A DNA stretch of 64,000 nucleotides from JAJTFW01 sp903922455 (GTDB lineage Bacteria; Bacteroidota; Bacteroidia; AKYH767-A; OLB10): NCBI GenBank assembly GCA_943329665.2, contig CALQEU020000001.1, positions 124,001 through 188,000 on the forward strand, in the 5' to 3' direction. The notes under the pieces were generated by a model. That model had not been told where the DNA came from. It saw only the letters and a list, made by a program, of their open reading frames with translations, and searched no databases. The first letter of the stretch is position 1, and every line of letters begins with the position of its first letter. The translations under genes were made by a program, and so were the position numbers. Positions 16,905-25,764 of this stretch are shown in pieces.

Positions 16905-17699
16905 ATGGTTCGTCTCTTTATTAAACGTGGTTATAGTGGATGGGTTGCTCGGTTGCTGTCATTCACAAGCAGTGAAAGAGCCTTGGGTTGGCAAAAGAAA
17001 CATCCTAAAACTTTCCGTTTTCTTGTTTTGCGTTTTGATCCTCAGCATTTTCGAGGATTACCGCTTACGTTCTTGTCGATGGGCATATTACTAAATGCTT
17101 TTATTTTATCAAATATGGCAGAGGAGCTATTTGAACTTTCTCGACTATCAAACATTGATAAGGCAGTGGCTAATTATTTTTTTACGCATAGGAATGAGCA
17201 AGTTGCGCAAGGTGTCTATTTCTTCACACAAATGGGGAGTTTTCCGATGGTAGCCAGTGTCATGTTGATTTTTGCAGGATTAATGTTATGGAAAAAGCGT
17301 TACCATTCTTTGATCTCTTCATCTGCAGCTTTATCAGCAAGCACATTGACTGCTTATGCCGGTAAATGGTATTATCAGTTACCCCGACCGGTCGGGTTGG
17401 CGTGGTACGAGGAGTTTTCCTTCTCTTTCCCTAGTGGACACGCTACAGTGGCAATGGCTTTTTATGGGTTTTTGTTTTATCTCCTCTTGATGTATTTGAC
17501 CTCTGCTCGAATAAAGTATTTCATTTTTTGTCTCGCTCTTCTTTTTATTTTTGGGATGGGTTTTTCTAGAATTTATTTGTGCGTTCATTACCTAAGCGAT
17601 GTTCTAGGTGGATTTGCCATTGGATTTGTTTGGTTGGTTTTTTCGATCGCCATACTCAGCTGGTTGGATTTTAGAAAGGAAATTTCTGTTAAAATCTGA
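16905..17699 (+). CDS. PAP2-family membrane phosphatase
   Basis: 264 residues with about five or six membrane helices. The three phosphatase motifs are complete: KWYYQLPRP (Lys154 to Arg161-Pro162), PSGH (176-179, catalytic His) and SRIYLCVHYLSD (Arg222, His228, Asp232). The family dephosphorylates phosphatidic acid, phosphatidylglycerol phosphate or undecaprenyl pyrophosphate; which substrate applies here cannot be told. Pairing with the divergent plsC gene favours a phospholipid role. Earlier in-frame starts (16848) would overlap plsC and lie before the -7 element, so I use the ATG at 16905. Confidence 0.9.
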   Translation: MVRLFIKRGYSGWVARLLSFTSSERALGWQKKHPKTFRFLVLRFDPQHFRGLPLTFLSMGILLNAFILSNMAEELFELSRLSNIDKAVANYFFTHRNEQVAQGVYFFTQMGSFPMVASVMLIFAGLMLWKKRYHSLISSSAALSASTLTAYAGKWYYQLPRPVGLAWYEEFSFSFPSGHATVAMAFYGFLFYLLLMYLTSARIKYFIFCLALLFIFGMGFSRIYLCVHYLSDVLGGFAIGFVWLVFSIAILSWLDFRKEISVKI

Positions 17700-17707
17700 G
17701 AATCACT

Positions 17708-17715
17708 TATCTTCG
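17708..17715 (+). promoter_or_regulatory. -7-like element TATCTTCG before trpS
   Basis: One mismatch from TAnnTTTG, 7 nt before the trpS ATG and only 8 nt after the stop of the PAP2 gene. It suggests trpS has its own near-leaderless transcript. Confidence 0.45.
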
Positions 17716-17722
17716 CAATCTT

Positions 17723-18715
17723 ATGGAAACTGTAGTTAGTGGTATTCGCAGCACCGGAAATCTGCATCTTGGAAATTATTTTGGAGCAATGAAAAATTTT
17801 CTGCGTATGCAAGAAGAGAATCAATGTTATTTCTTTATCGCCGATTATCACTCACTCACTACCCATCCGAAGCCACAAGATTTGCGTCACAATGTACGTC
17901 AAGTGTTGGCGGAGTATTTAGCTTGTGGATTGGATCCCGAAAAATGTACACTCTACGTGCAAAGTGATGTTCCTGAAGTGACCGAATTGTATTTGCTGTT
18001 AAACATGCACGCTTATATGGGTGAGTTAGAACGTGCCACTACATTCAAAGAAAAAGCAAGAAAGCAACCTGATAATATTAATGCTGGATTATTGACGTAT
18101 CCTGTTTTGATGGCGGCCGATATTTTATTGCATAGAGCATCAAAAGTTCCAGTTGGAAAAGATCAAGAACAACATTTAGAAATGACGCGCCAATTCGGAA
18201 ATCGTTTTAATCGTATGTATGAAGTCGATTATTTTCCCGAGCCGCAAGCGTTTAATTTCGGTGTGCAGTTAGTTAAAGTACCAGGGTTAGATGGGACTGG
18301 GAAGATGGGTAAATCGGAAGGAGAAGGGAATGCCGTTTTTCTTTTTGATACCGACGAGGTTTTAAAGAAAAAAGTAATGCGTGCAGTTTCCGACGCCGGA
18401 CCTATAGAACCCAATAGCAAGAAACCAGAAGCCATTCAAAATCTTTTTACCTTGATGGATTTAGTTTCTACAAAAGATACGTTGCAATTTTTTGAAGATG
18501 CATTTAATAATTGCAACATTCGTTACGGCGATATGAAGAAGCAATTAGCCGAAGATATGATCGTTTTTGTGAGTCCGATAAGAAGCCAAATCATCGAAAT
18601 CTTAAAAGACGAATCTTTATTAACGAATGTGATGAAAAGAGGAAAAGAAAAAGCCCAGGCCTCCGCTCAAAAAACCGTGAGTGATGTAAGAGAAATTATG
18701 GGGATTCGTTATTAG
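17723..18715 (+). CDS. trpS: Tryptophanyl-tRNA synthetase
   Basis: 330 residues, the size of bacterial class Ic TrpRS. It charges tRNA-Trp in the cytosol. The HIGH-like motif is TGNLHLGNY (residues 11-19) and the KMSKS-like loop is KMGKS (194-198). DYHSLTTHP, GLLTYPVLMAADILLHRA and VPVGKDQEQHLEMTR complete the active site. The start METVVSGIRSTG is typical. It reads in the same direction as the PAP2 gene, but a -7 box between them suggests independent transcription. Confidence 0.97.
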   Translation: METVVSGIRSTGNLHLGNYFGAMKNFLRMQEENQCYFFIADYHSLTTHPKPQDLRHNVRQVLAEYLACGLDPEKCTLYVQSDVPEVTELYLLLNMHAYMGELERATTFKEKARKQPDNINAGLLTYPVLMAADILLHRASKVPVGKDQEQHLEMTRQFGNRFNRMYEVDYFPEPQAFNFGVQLVKVPGLDGTGKMGKSEGEGNAVFLFDTDEVLKKKVMRAVSDAGPIEPNSKKPEAIQNLFTLMDLVSTKDTLQFFEDAFNNCNIRYGDMKKQLAEDMIVFVSPIRSQIIEILKDESLLTNVMKRGKEKAQASAQKTVSDVREIMGIRY

Positions 18716-18785
18716 TTATTAGATGTTGGATGTTCGATGTTCGACATTAGTCGCGAGACTTCGCGATTAGATGTTGGATTTATTT
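18714..18785. repeat. Intergenic TTGGATGTTCGATG-type repeat
   Basis: Word-like repeats (ATTAGATGTTGGATGTTCGA, then ATTAGATGTTGGAT) surround a self-complementary GTCGCGAGACTTCGCGA core. The vocabulary is the reverse complement of the A/C-rich repeats at 1860-1920 and 2390-2536. It begins within the last codons of trpS. The remainder of the gap to 18955 shows nothing else. Confidence 0.55.
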
Positions 18786-18954
18786 AGCCTGATCTGAAAT
18801 TTCGTAGCTCTATTTGCGTCTAGAAGATTGATATATTTTATCTCATATTTGACGTATCATCTTAAAACTAAAATAATCATCTAGCAGCCCAAAAAATCCC
18901 TATCTACTTTGCATTTCGCTGGTAAATAGGGGCAATTGTTTTGTAATATATGTT

Positions 18955-19203
18955 TTAAATAGGAGTAACAGCTTTTATAAATTTCACATTAATCTTTTCC
19001 ATTAATGATTTACAGAATTCATAGTTTTGAGTGGAAACCGCACGGCGAAAAATATTAAGATTTTGTAGTGAGATAAAGTAGTAGTCGCTTCTTAAATAAT
19101 TACTATCAATTTGTTTGTCGATGATCCCGTATTTGACTGCGCCGTTGATTAATTCAAATTTCGCAGTTATGTTGAGATGCAATTCTAATTCGTTTCCTTT
19201 CAT
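18955..19203 (-). CDS. Small hypothetical protein
   Basis: 82 residues from the ATG at 19203 (MKGNELELHLNITAKFELI). It has no signal peptide, no membrane helix and no motif I recognise. The mix of alternating hydrophobic residues in the first half and a basic, helical second half (FRRAVSTQNYEFCKSLMEKINVKF) looks like a genuine small soluble protein. The same frame continues upstream to a GTG at 19245, but that would start inside what looks like leader sequence. No neighbour gives a functional hint. Confidence 0.5.
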   Translation of the reverse strand: MKGNELELHLNITAKFELINGAVKYGIIDKQIDSNYLRSDYYFISLQNLNIFRRAVSTQNYEFCKSLMEKINVKFIKAVTPI

Positions 19204-19443
19204 AGTGGGTGGTTTGTATACTATATACGGCAAATTACGGCCCACAGTTTTAAGAAATTGTCTATATTCTCATTAAACTTACATTAAGTGATATTTTTTT
19301 TCCCGCATGAACTGATTGAAATGTGAAAATACGAGTCGAAATCGTGAATTCTATTTGTTATACGAGGGAAAAACAAGTTATTTAATCTAAATCTTACATT
19401 TAGGATTTATTGACTAGTACTAGGAATTCGAATAAAATCAATA

Positions 19444-19944
19444 CTAAGCCGCTTTTTCCTTCGACCTCAAATACCGAATAAAATCAGTGCTGTCCACTGC
19501 TGTAAATCCAACCGTACGCAGCAACGTTATTAATTGTCCGCGGTGATAAGTACTGTGATTGATCACATGGGTAATAATTTCTTCCACACTGTTGAAGTAA
19601 GAGGTGCCATCGATGGATTTGAATTCTACTTCACGTTGATATTCATTTTCATCAAGTAGCTCGATGTAAGTAGCAAGAGCCAATGAGTTTTGTTGTAAAC
19701 CTCCTATAGCCTCGTCTAAATTCCCTTTAAAGGAATGGCTGGGCCATGTATTGGGTGATTCGCCATTTAATCGAGCTAACCAAATGAATTGCGCATCCCA
19801 TAAGTGATACAATGTTTTTCGAATGCTGGGAAAGCTGCTCTTCAACTCTTCGTCAACTTTCAGATCTGCTTTTTTTATCCACGTACAAATACGATCGTTT
19901 GCCCAAAAATTGTACTTGCATAGCTTAATTAAATGTGAATCCAT
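19444..19944 (-). CDS. DinB-family protein
   Basis: 166 residues, the usual size for the DinB/YfiT four-helix fold, which binds a metal through three histidines. Candidate ligands lie in TLYHLWDAQFIW and EIITHVINHSTYHRGQLITLLR. Relatives include thiol-S-transferases that use bacillithiol or mycothiol; this fits loosely with the bacilliredoxin at 15556, but the link is inference. A TATTTTTA element 17 nt before the ATG may be its promoter. It is transcribed alone. Confidence 0.9.
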   Translation of the reverse strand: MDSHLIKLCKYNFWANDRICTWIKKADLKVDEELKSSFPSIRKTLYHLWDAQFIWLARLNGESPNTWPSHSFKGNLDEAIGGLQQNSLALATYIELLDENEYQREVEFKSIDGTSYFNSVEEIITHVINHSTYHRGQLITLLRTVGFTAVDSTDFIRYLRSKEKAA

Positions 19945-20075
19945 GACATTTTTATTTGCATTAAAAATAGAAAAAAATTGTGAAGTGAAAAGTGTGAATA
20001 TTAGTTGCTACAAGTGTTTATCTTTTACCACAAGGTAATTGATTTATGAAATGTGAATTGTAGTCTTTGATTTTT

Positions 20076-20309
20076 CTTTGCGGCTCTGCGCCTTTGCGAT
20101 CCATTTTTTCGAACTTTTACGCTCTGGATCTTAAGTTTCGACGATTATCTTGGAAGCGGATACTAGAGATTTTATTTAGTCAATACATTTTCTTAATAAG
20201 AGCAATTATTATCGAATGATATTTCATTATTTAAATGCAAACAATTGACGCGAAAGAGCTGAGGAATGCTTAGCAGGAAATTGGCTCGCAAAGGCGCAGA
20301 GCCGCAAAG
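20076..20309. repeat. 24-bp perfect inverted repeat, CGCAAAGGCGCAGAG family
   Basis: The arms at 20076-20099 and 20286-20309 are exact reverse complements (right arm begins TCGCAAAGGCGCAGAGCC). They are separated by 186 bp that encode nothing obvious. Relatives of the arm occur at 44046-44066, 44093-44117 and 59098-59127. The 420-bp gap between the DinB and CpsB-like genes holds no supported gene. Confidence 0.7.
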
Positions 20310-20363
20310 TTTTTTTCGCAAAAAATGTGTCGTTTTAAAAAGAGACAGCAGAAATTCATATAT

Positions 20364-21110
20364 CTAAAGCTCCCTATTCAACAAAGGCATATCCAGAATT
20401 TTCTGGAGGTATTTTTCTTTAACTACTTGTTGCATGGCAGCAGCATGTTTTAGGTGATGCATGTCGGTACCCAATGCACAAATAATACCCATGTCAATCA
20501 GCTTCTCGCCAATTTTCTTAGCGTCCGGACCATAATACCCTGCCAGCGAATTCATATTGAGTTGTAAAGTCACTCCCATCTCATAAAACCTAGAGTATTG
20601 CTCTAAATTGCGGTACCAAAATGGATAACGTTCGGGGTGAGCTAAAATAGGTTTGTAGCCTAATACCATCGCTCTGAAAAATACTTGCTCAACATTGTCG
20701 GGCGGATTGATATACGAAACTTCAGTAAGTAAATAATTATCGCCTATGGTTAATAATTTCTCTTCTTCCAATTTGCGAATAAATCCATCGTCAATATAAT
20801 ATTCTGCAGCCGCACTAATTTCTACCGGGATATTTTCTGCTTCTAAAGCAGCACGAACCACTGCTAATCCTTCGTTTATATTTTCAGGAGTATTTCTAAA
20901 ATAATCACTCATGATATGCGGTGTAGTGATTAATTTAGAATAACCCAATCCATGTAAAATGCGAATGAGCTCTATACTTTCTTCAACGGTTTTTGCACCG
21001 TCATCAATCCCCGGAATTAAATGTGAATGCATATCTGCATTTAATCCAGATAGATTAATGGGTTCAACTTCCCTCGATTTTGAAAATTTATTTAAGAGTG
21101 ATTTAAACAT
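20364..21110 (-). CDS. CpsB/YwqE-type tyrosine phosphatase (PHP fold)
   Basis: 248 residues. A manganese-dependent PHP-domain phosphatase; family members dephosphorylate BY-kinases (Wzc/CpsD type) that control capsule or exopolysaccharide export. Motifs: ADMHSHLIPGIDDGA (metal His pair and Asp), TTPHIM, AAEYYID, LAHPERYPFW and LGTDMHHL. The ATG at 21110 overlaps the last codons of the upstream epimerase gene by 8 nt, showing coupling. It is the last gene of the nucleotide-sugar run. No BY-kinase is in the window, so its partner lies elsewhere. Confidence 0.9.
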   Translation of the reverse strand: MFKSLLNKFSKSREVEPINLSGLNADMHSHLIPGIDDGAKTVEESIELIRILHGLGYSKLITTPHIMSDYFRNTPENINEGLAVVRAALEAENIPVEISAAAEYYIDDGFIRKLEEEKLLTIGDNYLLTEVSYINPPDNVEQVFFRAMVLGYKPILAHPERYPFWYRNLEQYSRFYEMGVTLQLNMNSLAGYYGPDAKKIGEKLIDMGIICALGTDMHHLKHAAAMQQVVKEKYLQKILDMPLLNREL

Positions 21111-22113
21111 GTGCGAATGCTTTTCGGAACCACGCAACCGTTATATCTAATCCTTCGCGACATAGGTAGTTGGGCTCGTAGTCTAGCAAATTTTTTGCCA
21201 TAGATATGTCGGCCAAAGAATTTTTTATATCTCCTTTTCGCTCTGGCGCATAAGAAGGATTTTTATCGTTTCCAGATAAATCACCAATGATTTTATAAAG
21301 TTTGTTGACCGAAACACTCTCGCCTACAGCCACATTATATACTTTATTGAAAGCTTCTGAGTTGGTGGTGAATAAAGCCCGGATGTTTGCTTGTACTGCA
21401 TTTTCCACAAAGGTAAAATCGCGAGTTTGCTCCCCATCTCCATAAATCACGGCATCCTTTCCAAATAGTAGCGAATTCATGAATAATGGAATCGCAGCAG
21501 CATAAGGCCCATTCGGATCTTGATTAGGACCAAATACATTGAAATAGCGCAGCCCCACAATCTCCATCCCATAGTGCATAGCAAAAACAGAAGCATATAA
21601 TTCATTAGTCAATTTAGATACGGCATACGGAGAAAGAGGTCTTCCTAAATTGCCCTCTTTTTTCGGGGAGATGGTGGAATCACCATATACTGAACTCGAA
21701 CTGGCATAGACTACTCTGTTTACACCTGCATCACGTGCGGCAAGTAACATGTTGATAAATCCTGTAGTATTGGCATCGCTAGTAGCAATTGGATTTTTAA
21801 TAGACCTAGGCACTGAACCTAACGCCGCTTGATGCGTTAATAAATTCATACCCTTGCAGGCTCTTTCACAATCGGCTGGATTGGTAATATCGCCGTCAAT
21901 AAATTCAAAGTTGGGTAGGTTTAAAAAGGGTTCCAAATTACGTTGGAAACCGTTGCTGAGATTGTCCAGTACTCTTACTTTAGCAGCACCATGATGAATT
22001 AAATATTCTACAATATTAGATCCAATAAAACCGGCACCTCCGCTCACTAAAACATGCGCGTTTTTAATGGCATCTGAATGATAAATACGAGTGTATAAAC
22101 TGGTCGCTGTCAT
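21103..22113 (-). CDS. wbpP: UDP-GlcNAc 4-epimerase, WbpP/TviC-like
   Basis: 336 residues, short-chain dehydrogenase fold. NAD-binding VSGGAGFIGSNIVEYL sits near residue 22. The Ser/Tyr/Lys triad appears as SSSSVYGD and SPYAVSKLTNEL. LTHQAALGSVPRSIKNP is nearly the same as in Pseudomonas WbpP and points to UDP-GlcNAc to UDP-GalNAc activity rather than generic GalE. A TACTTTTG box 11 nt before the ATG may give this gene and the phosphatase their own promoter. It is followed by the CpsB-like gene with 8 nt overlap. Confident on family, moderate on substrate. Confidence 0.88.
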   Translation of the reverse strand: MTATSLYTRIYHSDAIKNAHVLVSGGAGFIGSNIVEYLIHHGAAKVRVLDNLSNGFQRNLEPFLNLPNFEFIDGDITNPADCERACKGMNLLTHQAALGSVPRSIKNPIATSDANTTGFINMLLAARDAGVNRVVYASSSSVYGDSTISPKKEGNLGRPLSPYAVSKLTNELYASVFAMHYGMEIVGLRYFNVFGPNQDPNGPYAAAIPLFMNSLLFGKDAVIYGDGEQTRDFTFVENAVQANIRALFTTNSEAFNKVYNVAVGESVSVNKLYKIIGDLSGNDKNPSYAPERKGDIKNSLADISMAKNLLDYEPNYLCREGLDITVAWFRKAFAHV

Positions 22114-22124
22114 AGAGTGAGGAT

Positions 22125-22132
22125 CAAAAGTA
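22125..22132 (-). promoter_or_regulatory. -7 promoter element TACTTTTG, wbpP-cpsB end of the run
   Basis: Exact TAnnTTTG match, 11 nt before the wbpP-like ATG and about 100 nt after the rfbB stop. It suggests an internal promoter for the last two genes. Confidence 0.5.
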
Positions 22133-22225
22133 ATATAAAAAACTTTTAGTTAGTGATGAGAAGATGAAACGTCGATTACCTCGACTGAAGGAACTATTTC
22201 AAGTTACTATTTTTAGTTTGTTAAA

Positions 22226-23296
22226 TTATCTCAAGTCGTATTGATTCTGATAATAATTTTGATATTCACCTGAGGTAACTTCATCCATCCATTTTTTGTT
22301 GGCAAGATACCAATCCACTGTTTTTTCTAATCCTTCTTCAAACTGCAGTGATGGTTTCCAACCTAACTCTCTTTGTAACTTTGAGGAATCAATGGCATAA
22401 CGTAAGTCGTGTCCAGCACGATCTTTTACAAAGGTAATTAATTGTGCCGATGTGCCTTCCGATCTTCCTAATTTACGGTCGAGAATTTTACATAATAATT
22501 GAATGAGATCAATGTTCTTCCATTCGTTATGGCCGCCGATGTTATAGGTCTCGCCATTTTTTCCGTAGTGGTAAATGACATCAATCGCCACAGCATGATC
22601 TTCAACAAATAACCAATCGCGAATGTTTTCTCCCTTACCATAAACAGGTACGGGTTTGTTATTGCAAATATTGTTGATGGCTAGTGGAATTAATTTTTCA
22701 GGGAAATGAAATGATCCGTAATTATTGGAGCAATTCGAAATCACAATCGGTAATCCATAAGTATCATGATACGCACGAACCATATGATCTGAACTTGCTT
22801 TGGAAGCAGAGTAGGGGGAATGTGGATCATATTTTGTTTCTTCTGTGAAGAATCCAGTTTCCCCTAACGATCCATATACTTCGTCGGTGCTAATATGATA
22901 GAATCGTTTGTTTTCAAAGTCGCCTTTCCAACTTTCACGAGCAGCATTTAACAAGTTTACAGTCCCCACCACATTGGTCATAATGAATTCCATCGGATTA
23001 CTAATGCTTCGGTCAACATGTGACTCTGCTGCTAAATGAACAACGCCATCGAAATGATAGGTAGAACATAATTCTTTCAAGAAGGATGCATCACAAATAT
23101 CACCTTTAACAAATCGGTAATTTGCTGCATTTTCAATATCACGTAAGTTCGCCAAGTTGCCTGCATACGTAAGCTTGTCGAGGTTGATGATCATATACTC
23201 CGGATAATTTTTAACAAATCGACGTACTACATGAGAGCCAATAAAGCCTGCTCCACCTGTGATGAGAATATGTTTTTTATTCATGTCGGTTTTCAT
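22226..23296 (-). CDS. rfbB: dTDP-glucose 4,6-dehydratase
   Basis: 356 residues. It converts dTDP-glucose to dTDP-4-keto-6-deoxyglucose, the branch point to rhamnose, fucosamine and other deoxysugars. The motifs are clear: ITGGAGFIGSHVVRRF, HLAAESHVDRSI, STDEVYGSLGE, SPYSASKASSDHMVRAYH (YxxxK), SNCSNNYG and DRAGHDLRYAID. No rfbA, rfbC or rfbD gene is in the window, so both the dTDP-glucose source and the end product are undefined. An in-frame ATG at 23284 is an equally plausible start. Confidence 0.95.
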   Translation of the reverse strand: MKTDMNKKHILITGGAGFIGSHVVRRFVKNYPEYMIINLDKLTYAGNLANLRDIENAANYRFVKGDICDASFLKELCSTYHFDGVVHLAAESHVDRSISNPMEFIMTNVVGTVNLLNAARESWKGDFENKRFYHISTDEVYGSLGETGFFTEETKYDPHSPYSASKASSDHMVRAYHDTYGLPIVISNCSNNYGSFHFPEKLIPLAINNICNNKPVPVYGKGENIRDWLFVEDHAVAIDVIYHYGKNGETYNIGGHNEWKNIDLIQLLCKILDRKLGRSEGTSAQLITFVKDRAGHDLRYAIDSSKLQRELGWKPSLQFEEGLEKTVDWYLANKKWMDEVTSGEYQNYYQNQYDLR

Positions 23297-23385
23297 TGAG
23301 ATGAATTTTTATTGAAAAATTTTGTTAGATGAATTCAATGATCTATAACGAATAAGTGAATTCGGAATTGTATTTCTATTGGAAA

Positions 23386-24429
23386 CTATTTGCTAGTGGC
23401 CATTGATTTTTTTTGGAGAACTTGTTCCCATGCCCAAGCTGAGGTTATCATGTTTTCCAAGCTGTGCGTCGTTTTCCAGCCTAATTCAGTATTGGCATAC
23501 TTAGTGTCAGCATACACTTTTTCTACATCACCACTTCTTCTAGGAACACATTCGTAATTCACTTTTACTCCTGTTACCGCTTCAAATGTTTTGATGATTT
23601 CCATAACGGATATTCCGTTTCCGGTCCCCAAGTTAAAGAGTTCGTATTTGTTTTTGGTTTTAGCACTCAACATTCTTTCGATAGCCACCACATGAGCACG
23701 CGCAACATCTACTACATGGATGTAATCACGTAAGCAACTTCCATCGGGTGTATTGTAATCGGTTCCGAAAACTTTCATTTGAGTGCGTTTTCCAATGGCA
23801 GTTTGTGCTACGATTGGGAAAAGATTTAACGGAGTTCCCACTGGATATTCTCCAATTTTTGCAGAAGTGTGTGCTCCCACTGGATTGAAATAACGTAATG
23901 AAATAACTTGTAAATCGTTTACCGACGAGGTGTCTCTTAAAATATCTTCTCCAATTTTTTTTGTGTTTGCGTAAGGACTTTGCGCAGGTTTTACAGCCGC
24001 AAATTCATCAATTGGCAAATAGTCGGGCTCGCCATACACAGAACACGAAGAAGAGAAAACGAAGTTCTTGATTTTATTTTCTTTGCAGATTTCAATCAAG
24101 TTTAAAAGCGAGACTAAATTGTTTCTGTAATATTCGATTGGCTTATCTACACTTTCACCAACCGCTTTAAAGGCGGCAAAGTGGATGATGGCTTCTACTT
24201 TATGAATCCGTAAAAATTCTTGAACTGCACTTTTGTTGTTTAAATCGATATTCCCAAATCCAGGACGTGTTCCAGTAATGGCTTCGATTGAATCGATCAC
24301 TTCCGCATGTGAATTGCTGAGATTGTCGATGATGAATACGTCGTATCCTTTTTCAATTAACTCAACTACGGTATGTGATCCGATGTATCCGGTTCCACCG
24401 GTAACGAGAATGCCTGGGTTTTTTGTCAT
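23386..24429 (-). CDS. galE: UDP-glucose 4-epimerase
   Basis: 347 residues. It interconverts UDP-glucose and UDP-galactose. Features: VTGGTGYIGSHTVVELI, DNLSNSHAEVID, HFAAFKAVGESVDKP, SSSCSVYG, SPYANTKKIGEDIL (Tyr-x3-Lys) and RYFNPVGAH, all typical GalE. The C-terminus ENMITSAWAWEQ is also standard. It sits between the WbpA-like dehydrogenase (45 bp upstream) and rfbB (89 bp downstream) in the same orientation. Confidence 0.95.
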   Translation of the reverse strand: MTKNPGILVTGGTGYIGSHTVVELIEKGYDVFIIDNLSNSHAEVIDSIEAITGTRPGFGNIDLNNKSAVQEFLRIHKVEAIIHFAAFKAVGESVDKPIEYYRNNLVSLLNLIEICKENKIKNFVFSSSCSVYGEPDYLPIDEFAAVKPAQSPYANTKKIGEDILRDTSSVNDLQVISLRYFNPVGAHTSAKIGEYPVGTPLNLFPIVAQTAIGKRTQMKVFGTDYNTPDGSCLRDYIHVVDVARAHVVAIERMLSAKTKNKYELFNLGTGNGISVMEIIKTFEAVTGVKVNYECVPRRSGDVEKVYADTKYANTELGWKTTHSLENMITSAWAWEQVLQKKSMATSK

Positions 24430-24474
24430 GCCTGCTTTTTCGTGATTATACGCAGAAAAAAAGATTGAGGTTCA

Positions 24475-25764
24475 TTATAAACTCCAATACTTTAGTTCTT
24501 TTATCTTTCCATTAAGTATTCCTTTTAAATCTACAATTAACGCTTCAGGCTTAGCCATTTTTTTGAAATCAGCTTCAACAAGTGTTTTATACTCCTTGTG
24601 ATTAACCGCAACTAAAATGGCGTCGTAATCGTTAGCCGGTTGCTTTGTTAATTCAAAACCGTATTCTTCTTTCAACTCATCACTGTTCGCACGCGGATCA
24701 ATCACATCCACATTTACACCATAGGATTTAAATTCATTAATGACATCTGAAACTTTTGAATTGCGAATATCTTCAACGTCTTCTTTAAACGTAGCGCCCA
24801 TTACTAATACTTTGCATTTGTTAAGATCCTTGCCCATTGCAATTAACTTTTTTACAGTTTGTTTGGCTACATAAAAACCCATGCTGTCGTTTACATAACG
24901 CCCTGAGTTAATAACCTGACTATGGTATCCTAATTCTTGTGCTTTATAGGTGAGGTAATACGGATCAACACCAATACAATGTCCACCCACTAATCCTGGC
25001 ATGAATGGAAGGAAATTCCATTTTGTTCTGGATGCCTCAAGTACTTCGTACGTGTTAATTCCCATTTTATTGAAAATGATACTCAGCTCATTCATCAATG
25101 CGATGTTCACATCACGTTGCGTGTTCTCAATGATCTTTGCGGCTTCTGCTACTTTAATGGTAGTCGCTTTAAAAACGCCCGCTGTCACCACAATCTCATA
25201 CATCTTTGCAATTTCTTCAAGCGACTCAGCATCACATCCGGAAACTACTTTCGTGATTTTTGAAATGGTATGTTCTTTATCGCCCGGGTTGATACGTTCA
25301 GGAGAATATCCAACTTTAAAATCTTCTTTAAATTTCAATCCTGAAATCTCTTCAAGAACAGGAATACAATCTTCTTCGGTGCAACCTGGATAAACGGTCG
25401 ATTCATACACCACATAATCTCCTTTTTTTAACGCTTTGCCAATGGAATTAGTGGCGCCTAATAAGGGTTTTAAATCGGGAAGTTTATGTTCGTCAATCGG
25501 AGTAGGGACAGCTACAATAAAGAAATTAGCTTCTCTTAATTCATCAATCGAATCCGTAAAGTGAATATCGCATCCTTCAAAGCAACTGGGATCTAACTCA
25601 CCACTTGGATCAATGTTTTTACGCATCATTTCAACGCGCTGCTTATTGATGTCAAATCCAATGACAGATATTTTTTTTGCAAATTCAAGCGCAATCGGTA
25701 GGCCTACGTAGCCCAATCCAATGACTGCTAATTTTTTCTTCTTAGTGATTATATCGTTATACAT
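24475..25764 (-). CDS. wbpA: UDP-N-acetyl-hexosamine 6-dehydrogenase, WbpA/TviB type
   Basis: 429 residues, UDP-glucose/GDP-mannose dehydrogenase superfamily, with a N-terminal Rossmann fold (VIGLGYVGLPIALEF), the TDSIDE and VAVPTPID segments, and the active-site cysteine motif GGHCIGVDPYYLTYKA. YESTVYPGCTEE and NPGDKEH are features of the WbpA/TviB/WbpO branch that oxidises UDP-GlcNAc or UDP-GalNAc to the uronic acid, unlike the separate ugd gene at 28523. Its ATG overlaps the stop of the WbpB-like gene by 8 nt. Together with its three neighbours this fits the first step of the UDP-GlcNAc(3NAc)A route. Confidence 0.9.
   Translation of the reverse strand: MYNDIITKKKKLAVIGLGYVGLPIALEFAKKISVIGFDINKQRVEMMRKNIDPSGELDPSCFEGCDIHFTDSIDELREANFFIVAVPTPIDEHKLPDLKPLLGATNSIGKALKKGDYVVYESTVYPGCTEEDCIPVLEEISGLKFKEDFKVGYSPERINPGDKEHTISKITKVVSGCDAESLEEIAKMYEIVVTAGVFKATTIKVAEAAKIIENTQRDVNIALMNELSIIFNKMGINTYEVLEASRTKWNFLPFMPGLVGGHCIGVDPYYLTYKAQELGYHSQVINSGRYVNDSMGFYVAKQTVKKLIAMGKDLNKCKVLVMGATFKEDVEDIRNSKVSDVINEFKSYGVNVDVIDPRANSDELKEEYGFELTKQPANDYDAILVAVNHKEYKTLVEADFKKMAKPEALIVDLKGILNGKIKELKYWSL

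Noticed and set aside
25001..25393. 130-residue plus-strand frame opposite the WbpA-like gene
   Set aside because: A shadow of a conserved gene on the other strand; no independent support.
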